Shown here: positions 1-11,892 of the stretch, piece by piece | Numbering within the stretch: position 1 is the stretch's first letter | Layout: every line of letters starts with the position of its first letter | Assembly: GCA_013368325.1 (NCBI GenBank) | Contig: JAACJK010000219.1 | Span: 1,488,001-1,552,000 of the forward strand | From: Ephemerocybe angulata | Taxonomy: Eukaryota; Basidiomycota; Agaricomycetes; Agaricales; Psathyrellaceae | Direction of reading: 5' to 3' | Length of the DNA stretch: 64,000 nt | Position numbers and translations under genes: made by a program | Notes under the pieces: generated by a model | What the model saw: only the letters and a program-made list of their open reading frames with translations | Databases searched by the model: none | What the model was told of the DNA's origin: nothing

Positions 1-2
1 CC

Positions 3-62
3 TATCCTCCACACTCACAGCCCTACGGAGGCGACTCTATCGAGATGACCCCCCGTCGGTGA
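3..62 (+). CDS. C-terminal tail of a gene entering from the left (product unknown)
   Basis: Frame 3 is open from the first bases and ends in TGA at 60-62. It gives about 19 residues rich in Pro, Tyr and Gly and ending DSIEMTPRR. The composition suits a disordered C-terminus, such as the cytoplasmic tail of a membrane protein. Nothing identifies the family, and the other two forward frames also run a short way, so this is only a likely gene end. Confidence 0.3.
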   Translation, partial: YPPHSQPYGGDSIEMTPRR

Positions 63-1873
63 GCGCCTCTGAATCGCATTCGTACTTACCTGCTCTCTTT
101 CGATACCGTTGATCTATTTCTGATCTAATATTCGGTTTGCATTATTACCATGCAATTGGCTTGCCATGGACACCATTTCCCTGATAGAATAGCTAGTTTT
201 CGTATACTCTTTTTCTATGCTTTCCATCGATCCGAACGATCCCTCGACGGGATTCGTCGAGAAGAGCTAGTACTCGCTGACCTCTAGACTAGAAGATACG
301 TACTGACTGACACGGACAGTTCTCCGTACCACCCTCTTTTGCATTGCTAGCCCTTCCACAATCGTGTACTACCTATGATTCCCCGCGTCTTTGAACCTCT
401 CACAAGAGGTGTGCAACCCAATTCATTTGTTGTTGCCCACGTTGCGGCTTACGGCCCGAAGCGCATGTATTGGCTTAGGCGCCCAGTTGTCACTGGCGGG
501 CGCTTAATGCTTCGGAAGGAGGCGAATTGGTAACCAACAACGCGTGGCTACCAGACCGTCGATGGAGTATTGTCAATATACGCGTATCTCTGCATGAACT
601 CTCATGAACTCTCATGAACTCTCATACAATCTTTCGGGGCTGTCTCCCAACTCTCATCAAAGTACATCAGAGCTCATGCGAGTTCGCTTAGGTCGATGAC
701 GTAAGGAGCTGTAAGGAGGCTCGCGCGTCAGCAATGGCGACGGGCGCCAACTGGGCACGGCTAGATAAGATCCCAGCCCCATCCTGTCTTGAGAACTTCA
801 GAAGCCTCAGGCTCCGAGCTCTCCGGACCCCCAAGTGTGCGCATATACAAGTTAAGATCACTTCTTTTATCGGCTGTATGACCATCCCATGAGCGAACAT
901 ATGATATACGCCCCTCGAGGGAATGCGTCATCGTGCGTAAGAATATACATAAGCCTCGGATTTGGATGATGGCCGGAGGAGAGGATTACTGCGGACGGGC
1001 CTAGGCGGAGAGAACCTGGGTAAGTAGCACATAAGTGCCCATATATGCATATATATATGTCAACCCGAGAGGCACTCGAAAGAGTGGAAGTGCCTGAATG
1101 ATGGATGCGACAAGTTTATCTTTAGGTTTCAATACGGTTCTTGGCTAGTAGGGAGCGGAAGAAGAGGGGACAAAGATCAGACGTTCCGAGGCATCGGGGT
1201 GGAAGTGGATGCAAGTCCATCTTGCAACAATAGTAATATAAGTGCCGATGAAGGAGGGTATCTGCCATGCGCTTGAGAAGCTTGGAATGAGAATGGGATG
1301 TCGAAAATAAAATAGAAATCCGTAAAACCGCAAAGAAGGGGGATAAGAAAAGAGTGACATATAATGACCATCGTAAACCCGACAAAACCGAACCCAGGTA
1401 ACGCTTCGCAAATAACGCAACGAGCAAGCCATCTGGGTTGATGATGGTTATCGATGAAGCACGAACGTTAACAGCCCGCCGATCTCCACCATCGCCATCC
1501 CTATCACCACCCACCACCGACCGGAACCACCGCACTTCTCCATCGCCCATCTCCTGATACCATCCCCTTCATATCATCAAAAGTCCACCCGACCAGTCTC
1601 CACTTACTCAGTCCGAGTCGGAAACCTCACTCTGCCTCGAAAATACTGACTGACGACCGTAATTGCATTCCCCACCATCATGCCTTCAAACCCGACCCAT
1701 AACCCATGCTTCACCCGTACTGCCTAACGATGCATTCCTCCATAGCACCCTCTAGCGCACATTAAGAGCGCGCTCCGATCGGCGCCTGTATCCTTCCACC
1801 CATTCAACTTGCATCGGTGTCCACGAACCCAATAGTCGCAGATCGGCTTCGGTCGTTCCCAATGACATGGAAG
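63..1873. other. Intergenic region without a recognisable gene
   Basis: No frame on either strand shows a recognisable protein. The open frames are short, and the longest (1122-1550, minus) has no family resemblance. The stretch contains a small decamer repeat near 593-625 and an AT-rich run near 1040-1062. The right end is the 3' flank of the acyl-CoA synthetase gene. Confidence 0.5.
593..625. repeat. Short tandem repeat, 10-bp unit about 3 copies
   Basis: The decamer CTCATGAACT is repeated head to tail. The first copy starts imperfectly (GCATGAACT) and the last decays into CTCATACAAT. It lies in non-coding DNA. Confidence 0.8.
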
Positions 1874-4807
1874 TCAAAGGTTCGCACAAGGTTCCTTCCC
1901 TCTCGAGTCTCGTTTCCGCGCCTCCCAGTGTCTCCGCGCGAGCGTCCGAAGGTCGTTCTTGATAATCTTGCCCGATGGCGTATGTTCTAAAGATGGGCAA
2001 CGCAAGGCCTCATTAGTCTCCCAATCATTTCATATGTCCCGACCATCCACCCGAATAGGCGGGCGGGATCGTCGGCGAAGCCACTCACCGAAAGGCTGGT
2101 TGTGAACGACGATCATGACCGGAACAGCAAATCTCGGGAGTCTAGGGGAGAGGTTAAACTCAATAAATTGATTGGAAAGGATTTCGGTCTGTGCTGCTCA
2201 CCTCGCCCTTACGCTCGCAATCAGCGTCCCCTCCGTGACGCTCGCGCGATACGCTGGCTTGACAGACACAACCGCAGCGACTAGCTCTCCCAGCCTCTCG
2301 TCCGGTACACCCACCGCCGCGGCTTCATGCACCCGAGGATCAGCGTACAACGCGTTCTCAACTGACACCGAATCCTGAAGGACCGAATGGAGGACAGACG
2401 ACGGCAGGTGGCAGCGTCGAAATTCGGGGTGAGAAAGGATAGATCGATGGAGACGCGACGCGCATGGAACAATCGTCGATTAGAAAAGAGACTCCCAGTA
2501 GGAAGAAGGCAGTCGACGCACAATGTTCTCTCCGCCGCGGATGATGATATCTTTGACTGTAAAGGATGTCGTATGAGTGAAAAGTGTGCTGAGAAGCTCC
2601 GGAGGTAGGACAGCACGCACTGCGGTCCTTGATGTAGAGAAAATCGTCTGCGTCAAGATAACCAAGGTCGCCAGTCTTGAGCCAGCCATCGGCGGTTATC
2701 ACTTTCCGGGTCGCTTCTAGAGTTGAGGTAAAACATGGCCAGAGCAGCAGTTTAATGTCGAGAGGACGCGAGATGGGGTATGGGTCAAATTAAGGTAAGC
2801 CCGTCAGCTTGGGCTCCTTGAGGGATTTGTTAGACTTCCGGAAGAACTCACCCGGATCGCGCCAGTACTCCTTCATCACATTCGGACCACGTCTAGTTGC
2901 CCGTAAGCGGAAAGGACGAAGGGAAACGCGTTGGGTGAACTTACAACCACACTTCACCAACTTCTCCCCTATCGACGGCTCGACCGTCCTTGACTACGCG
3001 AATCTCGTTTACAGGTGACGCACGACCTGTGCTCTTCGGTCGCGCCATGTAATCTTCACCTGACGCCTACGCGATTCGGTCAATTGGCGACTGACTAATT
3101 TCGCAAGGTAGCTATTTGCGTACCGATACAGCGATAGAGTTGGTCTCAGTCAGCCCATACCCCTGGATCCTACAATTGAAAGGTTACGATATTGAACAAT
3201 TTGATATGAAGCCGACAAGCTTACATAGTCGCGGAAGGAAAGGCTTTTCTGGCCCTCGGAACCAGCGAGTCTGGCGCTGGGGCACCCCCGAACAAGAGTC
3301 CTTCTAGCGGGTGACCCGCAAGGGTGCTTTCGACGAGGTCCGATACCATCGAGGGGACGCTAAAATAGACGGAAGAACCTCAGTCTGAATGGCCAATTCC
3401 GTGGTTCAGAGCGTACCCTCCGGCCACAGCGACATTTTCTCGCTTAATTAGCGTGACGGCTGTAAAGAAAAGTTAAGCCAAATGCTCCGGAGACTTTGAA
3501 GGGGGTAGATACTAACCATCCTCTGGAATCCATTTTCGCATAAGTACAATCTTCATGCCGGTTAACGTGGCCATCATCTAGAAGAGACGCTGCGTTAGGT
3601 TGCGCACTGGGTCCTCGAGAGAGATACCAACCGAATAACTCGTCGATCCAGTAACATGGAACAGCGGGACAGCCACAAGCGCCGCCTTCTGGAGTATCGC
3701 CGGAGTCGGGGTGGTGGACGGCTGGTGCGGAGATGCACTGGCAGGACTTGGAGGAAAATCCTCGCCTCTCCGCAACGCTGCCCTGAACCCTCCAACAAGC
3801 ACCTGGGCAAGATGTCAGTCAGGATCGAGACGAGTGCTGAGCATATTTACATTGAGCACATTTGTCAGGAACTGCCTCTGGGTGCTGAGGACACCTTTTG
3901 GGAGCCCAGTTGTGCCAGACGTAAATATGATGGTGGCGTTGTCTTCTGGGTAGATGGGTAATTGGCATCTCAAGACTTCGATGTCGACTGGATGCATATA
4001 GGGCTGAAGAGCTTTGTCCAGTGGGGTGATATTGTGCCATCGACTCGTAGACGCGTCAATGAGGACAAAGTGCGCGGGGAGGCTAGGGACATTGCTCGAC
4101 GATGGGGTGGAGGAGGGCACAAGAGAAGCCAGGACTTCTGCGCGTTCGCTGTCGACGAAGATGAGCTTACAGTCTGTATATGACAGGCAATGCCGCAGGG
4201 GATCGACAGGTAGCCAGCTATGACGTAGGAAGGCGTCAGGAACGAAGGACGAAAGCTAGTAGTCTATCGGACGTACGCGTTGGCGAGGACGGCGACGGCG
4301 CCTATGAGATCTGCGGTAGGAGGTGAATTAAATGCGAGAGCTAATCAATCAGATATCACGCACGGCAGGCCCAAAACACGACCAGGTATTCTGGGCAGTT
4401 GCGGGAGCATATGCCGACCCTGTCGCCTGCGGGAATGGGTCAGGAGGGCTGGACGCCACGGTGGATAAGGACACGGACCCTTTTGGATGTTGTAGGCCGA
4501 ACGCATGAGGTCCGCAACGCGCAGTGCCTGGCTGTGGACCTCGCTGTAGGTGAGTCTGCGGTCCTCGTAGACGATATAGGTGTCCTGGGCATATTGTGCG
4601 AGGGCGGCGAGCCAAAATTCGCGCAGACTGGGCCAGAGATTTTTGTAGACCTTGTAAAGCCTGCCGTCGACGAGGGCCGTCTGCGTCTCGTGAATCGAGC
4701 CAGGGGCGCAGAGGAGGGCCTCGGCTGTGGACGCTGTCAGCGACGACGAGGAGAAGGGAAAAAAGGGCCTGACTTTCTTGCAGGGAACGACTTGGGATCC
4801 AGGACAT
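1874..4807 (-). CDS. AMP-binding acyl-CoA synthetase (class I adenylate-forming enzyme)
   Basis: The enzyme activates a carboxylic acid, probably a fatty acid, as acyl-AMP and then acyl-CoA. Splicing across many short introns gives an uninterrupted protein. The N-terminal part includes [18 protein letters not shown] and [16 protein letters not shown]. The P-loop [14 protein letters not shown] lies near 3910. PLFHVTGS lies near 3640, the YGLTETNS motif near 3150, and [16 protein letters not shown] with IIIRGGENI at 2540-2690. The C-terminal catalytic-lysine motif [12 protein letters not shown] lies near 1960, completed by an intron that splits FEHTPSG. The stop is TGA at 1874-1876. The start is uncertain: no ATG lies directly before the conserved N-terminus, so a short first exon beginning near 4807 is assumed. 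It diverges from RPB3. The chain length of the substrate cannot be read from the sequence. Confidence 0.88.
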
Positions 4808-5047
4808 GGTGGTGACAGGGAGTCAAGGAGCAGCCATCTCGTATTTAAGATGCCAGACAAATGGCCACCGAGGGGGTCCGCGGGCGAACGTCCGTTCCCA
4901 GCCAACATACCCGGCACTCGGCAATCCGGGGCGCGTATGTTGTCTCCGCGGACAAGCGCGGAGAACATAACTAAGCGAGCGGTGTTTGCGCGTGTTATGA
5001 TCGCAAAGTGTCGGCGTGCGGAGATCGCTCCTTGACCCATTACGACG

Positions 5048-6421
5048 ATGCAGACAGCACAAGAAGACTCCGGGCCCAGCGTCAGAATCCGCGAACTCAC
5101 CAAGGATTCCGTAAATTTCGTCCTCGAGAATGTCGACCTTGCCTTCGCCAACTCCCTGCGGCGGGTCATGATGGCCGACCTCCCCACAGTCGGTATGTTC
5201 GTCCTCTTGCATCCCAGGGACCATGACCAACCGTCTCAAAGCCATCGACCTCGTCCAGTTTATGGCCAACACTAGTGTTCTCCCTGACGAATACATTGCC
5301 CACCGTCTCGGTCTTATTCCGCTAATCAGCACAAATTGCGACGAAGCCATCCGATATACCAGAGTGCGTTCGTTTGCTGTTTCATGAACAAGAAACGCCA
5401 TCTGACTCCCCTCCAGGATTGCACATGCTTGCGCGGTTGCTCCTACTGCTCCGTTACCCTCGAACTCAAGGCAAAATGCACTGATGATAACACCATGGAG
5501 ATCACCAGCCACCACCTCGAGGTCGTGCCCTACGTGAATGACGACGATAACTTTGATCCCACCGACGACCGAAACGAAATCGCGAAGCGTAGTAAAAATT
5601 TTGGTTGGCCAGTTGGCAAGAATCCTGGTGCGTTCATCCTCATTGATGCTCTTGCCTAGCTCCGTACTGACTAGCCTGCAGACCTCACAGATCAACCAGA
5701 TGTACCACCCATCCTGATCTGCAAAATTCGCAAGGGCCAGGAAATCCACGTCCGCTGTACTGCGAAGAAGGGTGTCGCTAAGGAACACGCCAAATGGTCC
5801 CCATGCTCCGCGGTCTCCTTTGAATACGACCCCCACAACAAACTTCGCCATACGTCGTACTGGTTCGAGACAGATATCAAATCCGAGTGGCCACTGTCCG
5901 AGAATGCGCAAGAAGAAGAGGCCCCGCGAGACGACGAACCGTTCGACTTTAATGCCAAGCCGAACAAGTTTTACTTCAATGTCGAGACGGACGGCAGTCT
6001 TGGACCGCAGGAGGTTGTCATGAAGGGGTTGACAGAGCTGCAGACGAAATTGGCCAACCTCATCCTCGGTCTCGGGAACCCAGATGCTGATATGAACGGT
6101 GGCGGTGGGGGTGGGCAAGGCTGGGGAGATGCACCTGCCCCCGCTGGACCTTCTGGAGGATGGGGCGGCAGCGGAGGCGGCGGCGGAGGCGGTGGATGGG
6201 GAGGAGCCAGCAGCCCGAGAGGAGCGTCTGCCGGGGCAGCAAGCACAGTGGGTGCGAGTTCGTGGGGTGGATCGACATCAGCTTGGAGCGGTAGCGGGAC
6301 GAGCCCAGGGACTAGCGGTGCTGCACCCGCAACAGGGGCAAACGCAGGCTGGGGTGCCGCCTCGGGACCATCGACGGGCTGGGGAAGCCCTTCCCAGCAG
6401 GCGAGTGGTTGGAACTTGTAA
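5048..6421 (+). CDS. RPB3: DNA-directed RNA polymerase II subunit RPB3
   Basis: This alpha-like subunit pairs with RPB11 to seed Pol II assembly in the nucleus. Four exons (5048-5192, 5242-5363, 5417-5627, 5682-6421) add up to a clean 405-codon frame. Family signatures are [20 protein letters not shown] at the N-terminus, [20 protein letters not shown] across intron 1, [12 protein letters not shown], the zinc-binding cysteines in [11 protein letters not shown], and AKEHAKWSP followed by FEYDP. Human RPB3 has 275 residues and yeast 318. This one is longer because of a tail of roughly 105 residues after residue 270, made of Gly, Ser, Ala and eight Trp, mostly in GW/WG dipeptides. The RRN5-like gene follows 115 bp downstream on the same strand. 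Confidence 0.95.
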
Positions 6422-6536
6422 TATACATTCGGAGCGTGTGAAATAATATCATTCCCATCATTTACATTTTGTTCTTTGGGCGCTTAGTCTCTTTTCCAAC
6501 CGCCATGACGACAACTGCACTTTATGTTTCCGAACC

Positions 6537-9336
6537 ATGGTACGTAAGAATACACAGGATGAAGAAGACTTCTGTCTGCCGGGCCAGTCGACCTCGAGGC
6601 ATCGTGTCCGTACCTGGGCAGAGAAGCAATCCACCGGCCTGAGGAAGGCGTTGGCAACAAACAGGAAGAGAAAGGAAAAGGCCAAAACGGCGGTGGTTAA
6701 CGAGGATGACGTGATAAACGCAGCCTATTATAACGACTTTCGAAACCATGTTATAGATGTTCGAGACCATCTGGCAGGAAAGTACACGGAACCAGAACTG
6801 GAAGAACAGGCGACAGGCGACGATGAGGATCCGGGCGAGGTGGATGCGGACGAAGAGAACGAGGAGAAGGAAGACGATCTCTTAAGCGACGACGACACTC
6901 TACCCGTTAACCCATTCTTCCAGCAGCAATGGACAGAACAAGAGAAGGACGCCTTCTTCCACGCCGTGTCCACGCACTCCCGCCTCCGCCCCGATCTCAT
7001 AGCCGCCAGTATCAAAACCAAAACCATGCTCGAAGTTTCGCTCTACATGCGCTCGCTCGAAGACGCCATCGCTCAGCTGAAGGCTGACGAGATCGAGTCA
7101 GAATCTGAAGACACCGACTCCCACTCGAGCTCGAACTCGGATGTCGAAGGGGAAGCGGGCACAGCGGCGCGCGATGGAGCAGGTGGAAAACGAGGCGAGT
7201 CGTCCCGCCACCGCGAGTTCGAGAGCGACGCCTCGAAAAAAGCGCGGCGGGATGCCAAACTCGAAGCGGCGGCCCTCGAACGGCGTGCGAACGCCCCCAG
7301 CGCATACGAGATGGGGAAGGACTGGGTTCCGTTGGAGGAGAGGCTCGCGAGGGTCATATCTAGTCTGGAGGACGACGAGCAGCGCCGACTCGCCCGTCTG
7401 CAGCTTAGCCAGTTCCAATCTCAACATCACGCTCAACCACACGCCAGCACCAGTCGCTCGGATGATACCCATATCGATACCAACGCAAATGACAGCCGCA
7501 AACCAAAACGAGATCTGAAGGGCAAGGGAAAAGCCCGCGAAGAAGACTTGGAAGAACCGTCCCCAGCACAACCTCGCGCTCCATCCTCAACAAGAAATCT
7601 ATCCTGGAACACCTCCAACGTCTATTTTGTCGACGGACAGCTCCAGATCCTCGAAGGCATCCTCCGCGACGCAGAAGACGTGCGGGCAGCCGCCGATCTC
7701 GCAGCGGCAAACGCAAACGCCACATCCGCCTCCTTCTCCTCCTCCCGCCCCGCTCGTAAATCGCGAGCTGTCTCTTCAAACCCAGATCCAAATGCACATC
7801 CGCCCCCGAGTCCGTCTTCCCCGGCGTCGACGTCTAATGTGGCACAGCAGCAGTCGCACGCGGAGGTGGGGTTGGACGATGGGAGTGACGTTGACATGTA
7901 CATTCTTCCGCGTCGGGGGCGGTCTGAGGAGTCGCCCCAGGGAAGTAGGAGTGGAAGTAGGAGTAGGAGTAGAAGCCAGAGTCAGTCTCATGGTCAACAA
8001 CAGGCCGAGGATAATCTAGAAGGAGAGGATGTCTGCGCTGCTGTCCGAAGACGGTTTCTGAAGCGCGTATACATGCGGAAGCAGAGGGCACTAAAGAGTG
8101 GTGGGAAGGAAGCCGTTGAAGCTGTCGATACGACGAGCGTAAGACTAAAGCCTGGAAGGAAGCCGAACAAGAGGTTGGAGAGGGCGAGGGAGAAGGCAAG
8201 TGAGAAGGCGGGGAAGAAGAGAAAGAGAGCTGTTGACGATGATGCTGGACGGGAAGATGATGAAGACAGCGAGAATAGCGATGCGGGAGACCAGGAGAGC
8301 GATGAAGATAGCGAGGTGGAGGGCGGAAGAGGAAGGAGGCTTCAATCGAAGAATGAGATGGAGAGGTTCAAGGCTGAGTTTGAGGAGGCGGGGATCGATG
8401 AGGCGCTCCTGACTAAGGAGGGACTAGGGTGCTTTAATCTCTCAATGCTTGGAAAGCTCATGAAGTGCGTTTCGTTTAATCTTCAGTCGATCGACATGGT
8501 CAATGTGCTAACGGGTTGTCGTAGCTACTTTGTGGATGGGTACAGAAGCCGCGCGATCCAAGGGACTCCTGCGATTTCGGCGGCCCTCATCCGGGTTCTG
8601 CTCACAACGGTCGTCGAGTTCCTCGTGGATGTTGTGCATCGGTCTATTGTACTTGCAGAAGCTCGGAGTGCCTTGCAGTCATCCAAAGTTTGGAAAGATA
8701 CAAATCAATGGGTGCGTATACCTTTCTCCAGTATACATACTAAACAATCACTTACACCGTATCGTCCCTTCACAGATTACTGTGCACAGCGTCAAGACTG
8801 CGTTGGAAATCGTAGGACACCCCTTAGAGGACAGGAAGAACTTCATTGCTCGACTCATGCTCGATCCAAATGCCCCTCCCGCACCACTGGGTACAAGGAT
8901 GCAACCGCCAGAACCGACGACCTCACTACCGGGGTTGACATTCCATAGGTCTCTCCACCCGCCCTTTGTCATGCTACCGCGAGAGTATGAGCCGAAAGAG
9001 GAGAGGAGGAAGAGGTATCTGGAGGCCGCTAGGACGAGCGCACAGAGAGGTGGCAGTGATCAAGCGAGAGTGGGAGAAGGGGTAAGAACACACGGGAAGA
9101 AAAGCCATGGCGACTTTGGTATGAACGTTGACGATCCGGAGGAGGAAGACGACCCGGAGCTGCAGGCGCTATGCAACGATCCTGTTCTCCCCGCAGGTCC
9201 AGACAAGGCGGAAGACAGAGAGTACAAGAGGCAGCTCGCCGAAGAAGAGGAGTTAGATTCCCTGGATATGGCAGAGGCCCGAGAGTACGAACAGGAAGCT
9301 TGGGATAGGGTGTTGGTTGAATCACAGGCCGAGTAG
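6537..9336 (+). CDS. RRN5-like RNA polymerase I transcription factor with SANT/Myb-like domain
   Basis: Probably a component of, or related to, the upstream activating factor that recruits Pol I to rDNA. Three exons (6537-8464, 8525-8711, 8776-9336) encode 891 residues. The best signature is the SANT/Myb-like segment starting WTEQEKDAFFHAVSTHSR, near residues 130-175, followed by RPDLIAASIKTKTMLEV. A second helical block around KMLGKLM..YFVDGYRS spans intron 1. The rest is highly charged and disordered, with acidic stretches, an SRSRSRSQSQ run near residue 480 and KKRKR clusters that would act as nuclear signals. Intron 1 is 60 nt, divisible by three and free of stops, so an unspliced mRNA would stay in frame. 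The RRN5 assignment rests on the SANT segment pattern and is moderately sure. A generic Myb-domain protein is the alternative. Confidence 0.65.
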
Positions 9337-9825
9337 GTCAGGTACATGTCTAGCAGGCTTTTTCTTCTTGGGAATATGGGAGTGGTTTCTTGGCGTCCAT
9401 AAAGTATTGTATATCTGTATATATGTCGGCTTTATTGTCATAATGCATCCTCTGTGTTGGGGCTCCCGCACAAACATCGTAAGGTCGAGCCAGATGGGGC
9501 CTTCGGGGTTTTGAACCTCCGTCACGGTGTTATTATGTGGCTGAGTAGCTCACCGCGGTTGGCGCCTGTTGGGCGCCAAGGTTTCTGATGTAGCCTATCA
9601 TCTTTAACTGGTCTTTCCTCGAAGACTAAAGGATAGTGAGGATCCAGTGAATACCCGCATGCCGTTGTGGAGCACTGCGCACGTAGGTAACAAGATTCGT
9701 GCCATAGATAACCGTGAAATGAAGTCTTCACCCGGGCAAAGTTCGATGTTGAAACGCCGGATGTTAAGCAAACAGTCGCGAAGATGTGGGCGCTAGACCA
9801 TGTATGAGTTTGATAACCATATTAA
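9337..9825. other. Intergenic region, nothing recognised
   Basis: This is the 3' flank of the RRN5-like gene followed by unremarkable sequence. No conserved protein frame or RNA gene was recognised. Confidence 0.5.
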
Positions 9826-10254
9826 ATGAACCGGGTAAGCTCAAACAATGCGTTGAACCTTGCGACCCCGCCCAATACCACGGCGCCGGCTGGGCTGGAC
9901 GACGTTGCATTCTCCCCTCTTTCTCTCTGCGACAACGGTTTTCAGCAACTCCACATGACTACTGGATGGGCGATAGAGGGTGCTGTTGACGTCGACAAGA
10001 TACAACAAGCGCTCGACAGAGTTGTTAAGAAATGGGCCCTTTTGACCGGACGCGTGGAGAAGACAGGAAGAGATGTAGGTGTTCAAGCCCTTACGGCGCA
10101 GAGCGGATTTCTGCAGACTAAAACCAAGCCCACCGTTCGAAATAGGACAAGTAAAGGGCCCGTAGTTCGAATGATTCTTGAACAGCACATACTAGAATAC
10201 GGGGGCAGTTACAAAGTGGTTATCCCTTCAGAGCTTCGCAACAACTTTCGCTGA
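9826..10254 (+). pseudogene. Truncated transferase-family (BAHD/condensation-like) fragment
   Basis: An open frame of 142 codons begins with a segment that looks like the N-terminus of fungal acyltransferases: FSPLSLCDNGFQQLHMTTGW, then a block ending ALDRVVKKWALLTGRVEK. Related enzymes are about 450-500 residues and carry an HxxxD catalytic motif and a DFGWG-type motif. Neither is present here. After roughly residue 85 the sequence loses resemblance and the frame stops inside the 3' end of the convergent oxidoreductase gene (10228-10254 overlap). I read it as a decayed remnant. A small expressed protein is possible. The family call rests on a weak N-terminal resemblance only. Confidence 0.4.
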
Positions 10255-11441
10255 ATCATCCTCCTTGACCTTCACAACAGCTTTGCCCCAGGTCTCCCTC
10301 CTCTCAAGGGCTCCCAAGCCCTCCGCTAACCTCTCCAAAGGCCATGTCTGAGTATAGGTGACGGGCTTAACTCTTCCGGAAGCGAACAGATCCAAAAGTT
10401 CCTTCCAGACCACCGGAATGCGTGTAGCCTCCTTCTGCGTGTACGCACCCCAGTGCAATCCGACGAGGCTGATGTTCTTGAGCAGAACAATGTTCATGGG
10501 TACCTTCTCGATGGTTCCTGCCGCGAACCCAATGACGATAGCGCGTCCTTTCCAGGCAATGCATTTGAGAGAGTCATTGATGAGGCCAACAGGGTCGTAG
10601 ATGACGTTCACGCCCTTTCCACCAGTGATTTTGAGCACTTCTTTCTGCCAGCCCGGCGTAGAGTAGTTCACGCCGTAGTCTGCACCTCCGTACTTCTTGG
10701 CAACCTCAATCTTAGAAGGCGAACCAGCGGCTGCGATGACCTTGGCGCCGAGAGCTTTCGGGGAGTTAGGATTGGGGCTCGGAGATGAAGATGCAAAGGC
10801 CAGCGCACCTTTCGCAATCTGAACAGCGGCAATTCCCACTCCTCCAGCAGCAGCAGTGACTAGGACCCACTCCCCCGCTTTCAACTCTGCCCTCCCAACA
10901 AGAGCCTCGTAGCTCGTAGGCCAGGTCACGAACAGACCTGCAGGCAAGCATTAAGCAATGGAACGAGAACGTTAGTCTGATCCACTCACCAGCACCCTGG
11001 TCAAAGCTGATGTTGTCTGGCAATGGGATGAGCTTCTCCCACTCGACGGCTACAACGTCCGCAAAGGCGCCCTGCGCGGCTCCAAACACCCGCTGGCCAG
11101 GTTTGTACGGGCACCCAGTAGGTAGGGGCGACTTGGACGAAACACGGCCTGCGAACTCGGTTCCGAGGATGAAGGGAAGAGGTGGCTGGTTCTGGTATTT
11201 GCCTTGGGATTGCAAAATCTACAACGTTTGGGGGTCGGTGTGGTTAGACAGGGGTGGCGCAGAGAGTGATTAGCAGCGGCGCCTCTTGAAAAAGTACACC
11301 AGGACGCACATCAAAAAAGTTCAGGCCGGTGCTGTATACATCGACCAAGACTTGTCCAGAACCGACTTTAGGTTCAGGGTTCTCCGTAGTCAGTGGAATC
11401 TTGGACGGATGAGCGAGCTTCTCGACGACGAATCCTCTCAT
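10228..11441 (-). CDS. MDR-superfamily NADPH:quinone oxidoreductase-like protein
   Basis: A predicted NAD(P)H-dependent reductase of quinones or enones, without catalytic zinc. The start MRGFVVEKLAHPSKI at 11441 leads into a GroES-like domain (GSGQVLVDVYSTGLNFFD). An intron follows the NFFD residues and the next exon resumes with ILQSQGKY, typical of the family. The cofactor-binding Rossmann motif is TAAAGGVGIAAVQIAKALGA, with an intron between AK and ALGA that is needed to restore it. Further conserved pieces are LPFILGTEFAGRV and WPTSYEALVGRAELK. The frame ends at 10228 with VVAKL. The 3' end overlaps the plus-strand transferase remnant by 27 bp. Confidence 0.9.
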
Positions 11442-11892
11442 GTTGGCTGGTGATTACTCGGGTTCGACGAGTTGAGGTCAGAACGTAGCTTCAGTTCGCA
11501 GCAGCTTCGAAAAGTCAACCTGGAACCGTATCTGTGGGGATGAAGGAGGGCAGAAAGGAATGGAGGAGATCACAGGGGCCATTACAGCGAGGAATATAAG
11601 AGTATAAGTAGTCTCAACATTGCCCGGCAAACACATCACTCTTATTGCCGGTGGGGAACACGCGGAAGCAATCTACCCCAGCCTGCCTGCTCGGGTGCAG
11701 TAGCCTCTGGTAGGCTCAATTTACCAGCTTGGCGCAATTGGTATGTATGCTGAATGCAGTTAAGATTGAGAAATTGGTATTACATATGTGCCATGCTTAT
11801 TGCTTCTAATGAGAACTGAAAGAGACTTGGTAGCAAGAGATAGACCGAAAAGGAGAATACGATGATTACTGGTGCTGGCAGCTGGCTTTAGC
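11442..11892. other. Intergenic region between the oxidoreductase promoter and the TOM1 3' end
   Basis: About 450 bp. The left part is upstream of the minus-strand oxidoreductase and the right part is the presumed TOM1 3' UTR. No gene was recognised. Confidence 0.5.

Noticed and set aside
1752..2000. Minus-strand frame at the 3' end of the acyl-CoA synthetase
   Set aside because: The true frame is shifted: it encodes [12 protein letters not shown] and stops at 1874, so this frame is a shadow.
4823..6118. Long minus-strand open frame (about 430 codons) overlapping RPB3
   Set aside because: It lies antisense to a well-conserved, correctly spliced RPB3 gene and shows no protein family of its own. 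Codon bias of the sense gene explains it.
1874..11441. Secondary-metabolite cluster (acyl-CoA synthetase, transferase fragment, oxidoreductase)
   Set aside because: The genes are interrupted by core transcription genes, there is no PKS, NRPS or terpene synthase, and the transferase is only a remnant.
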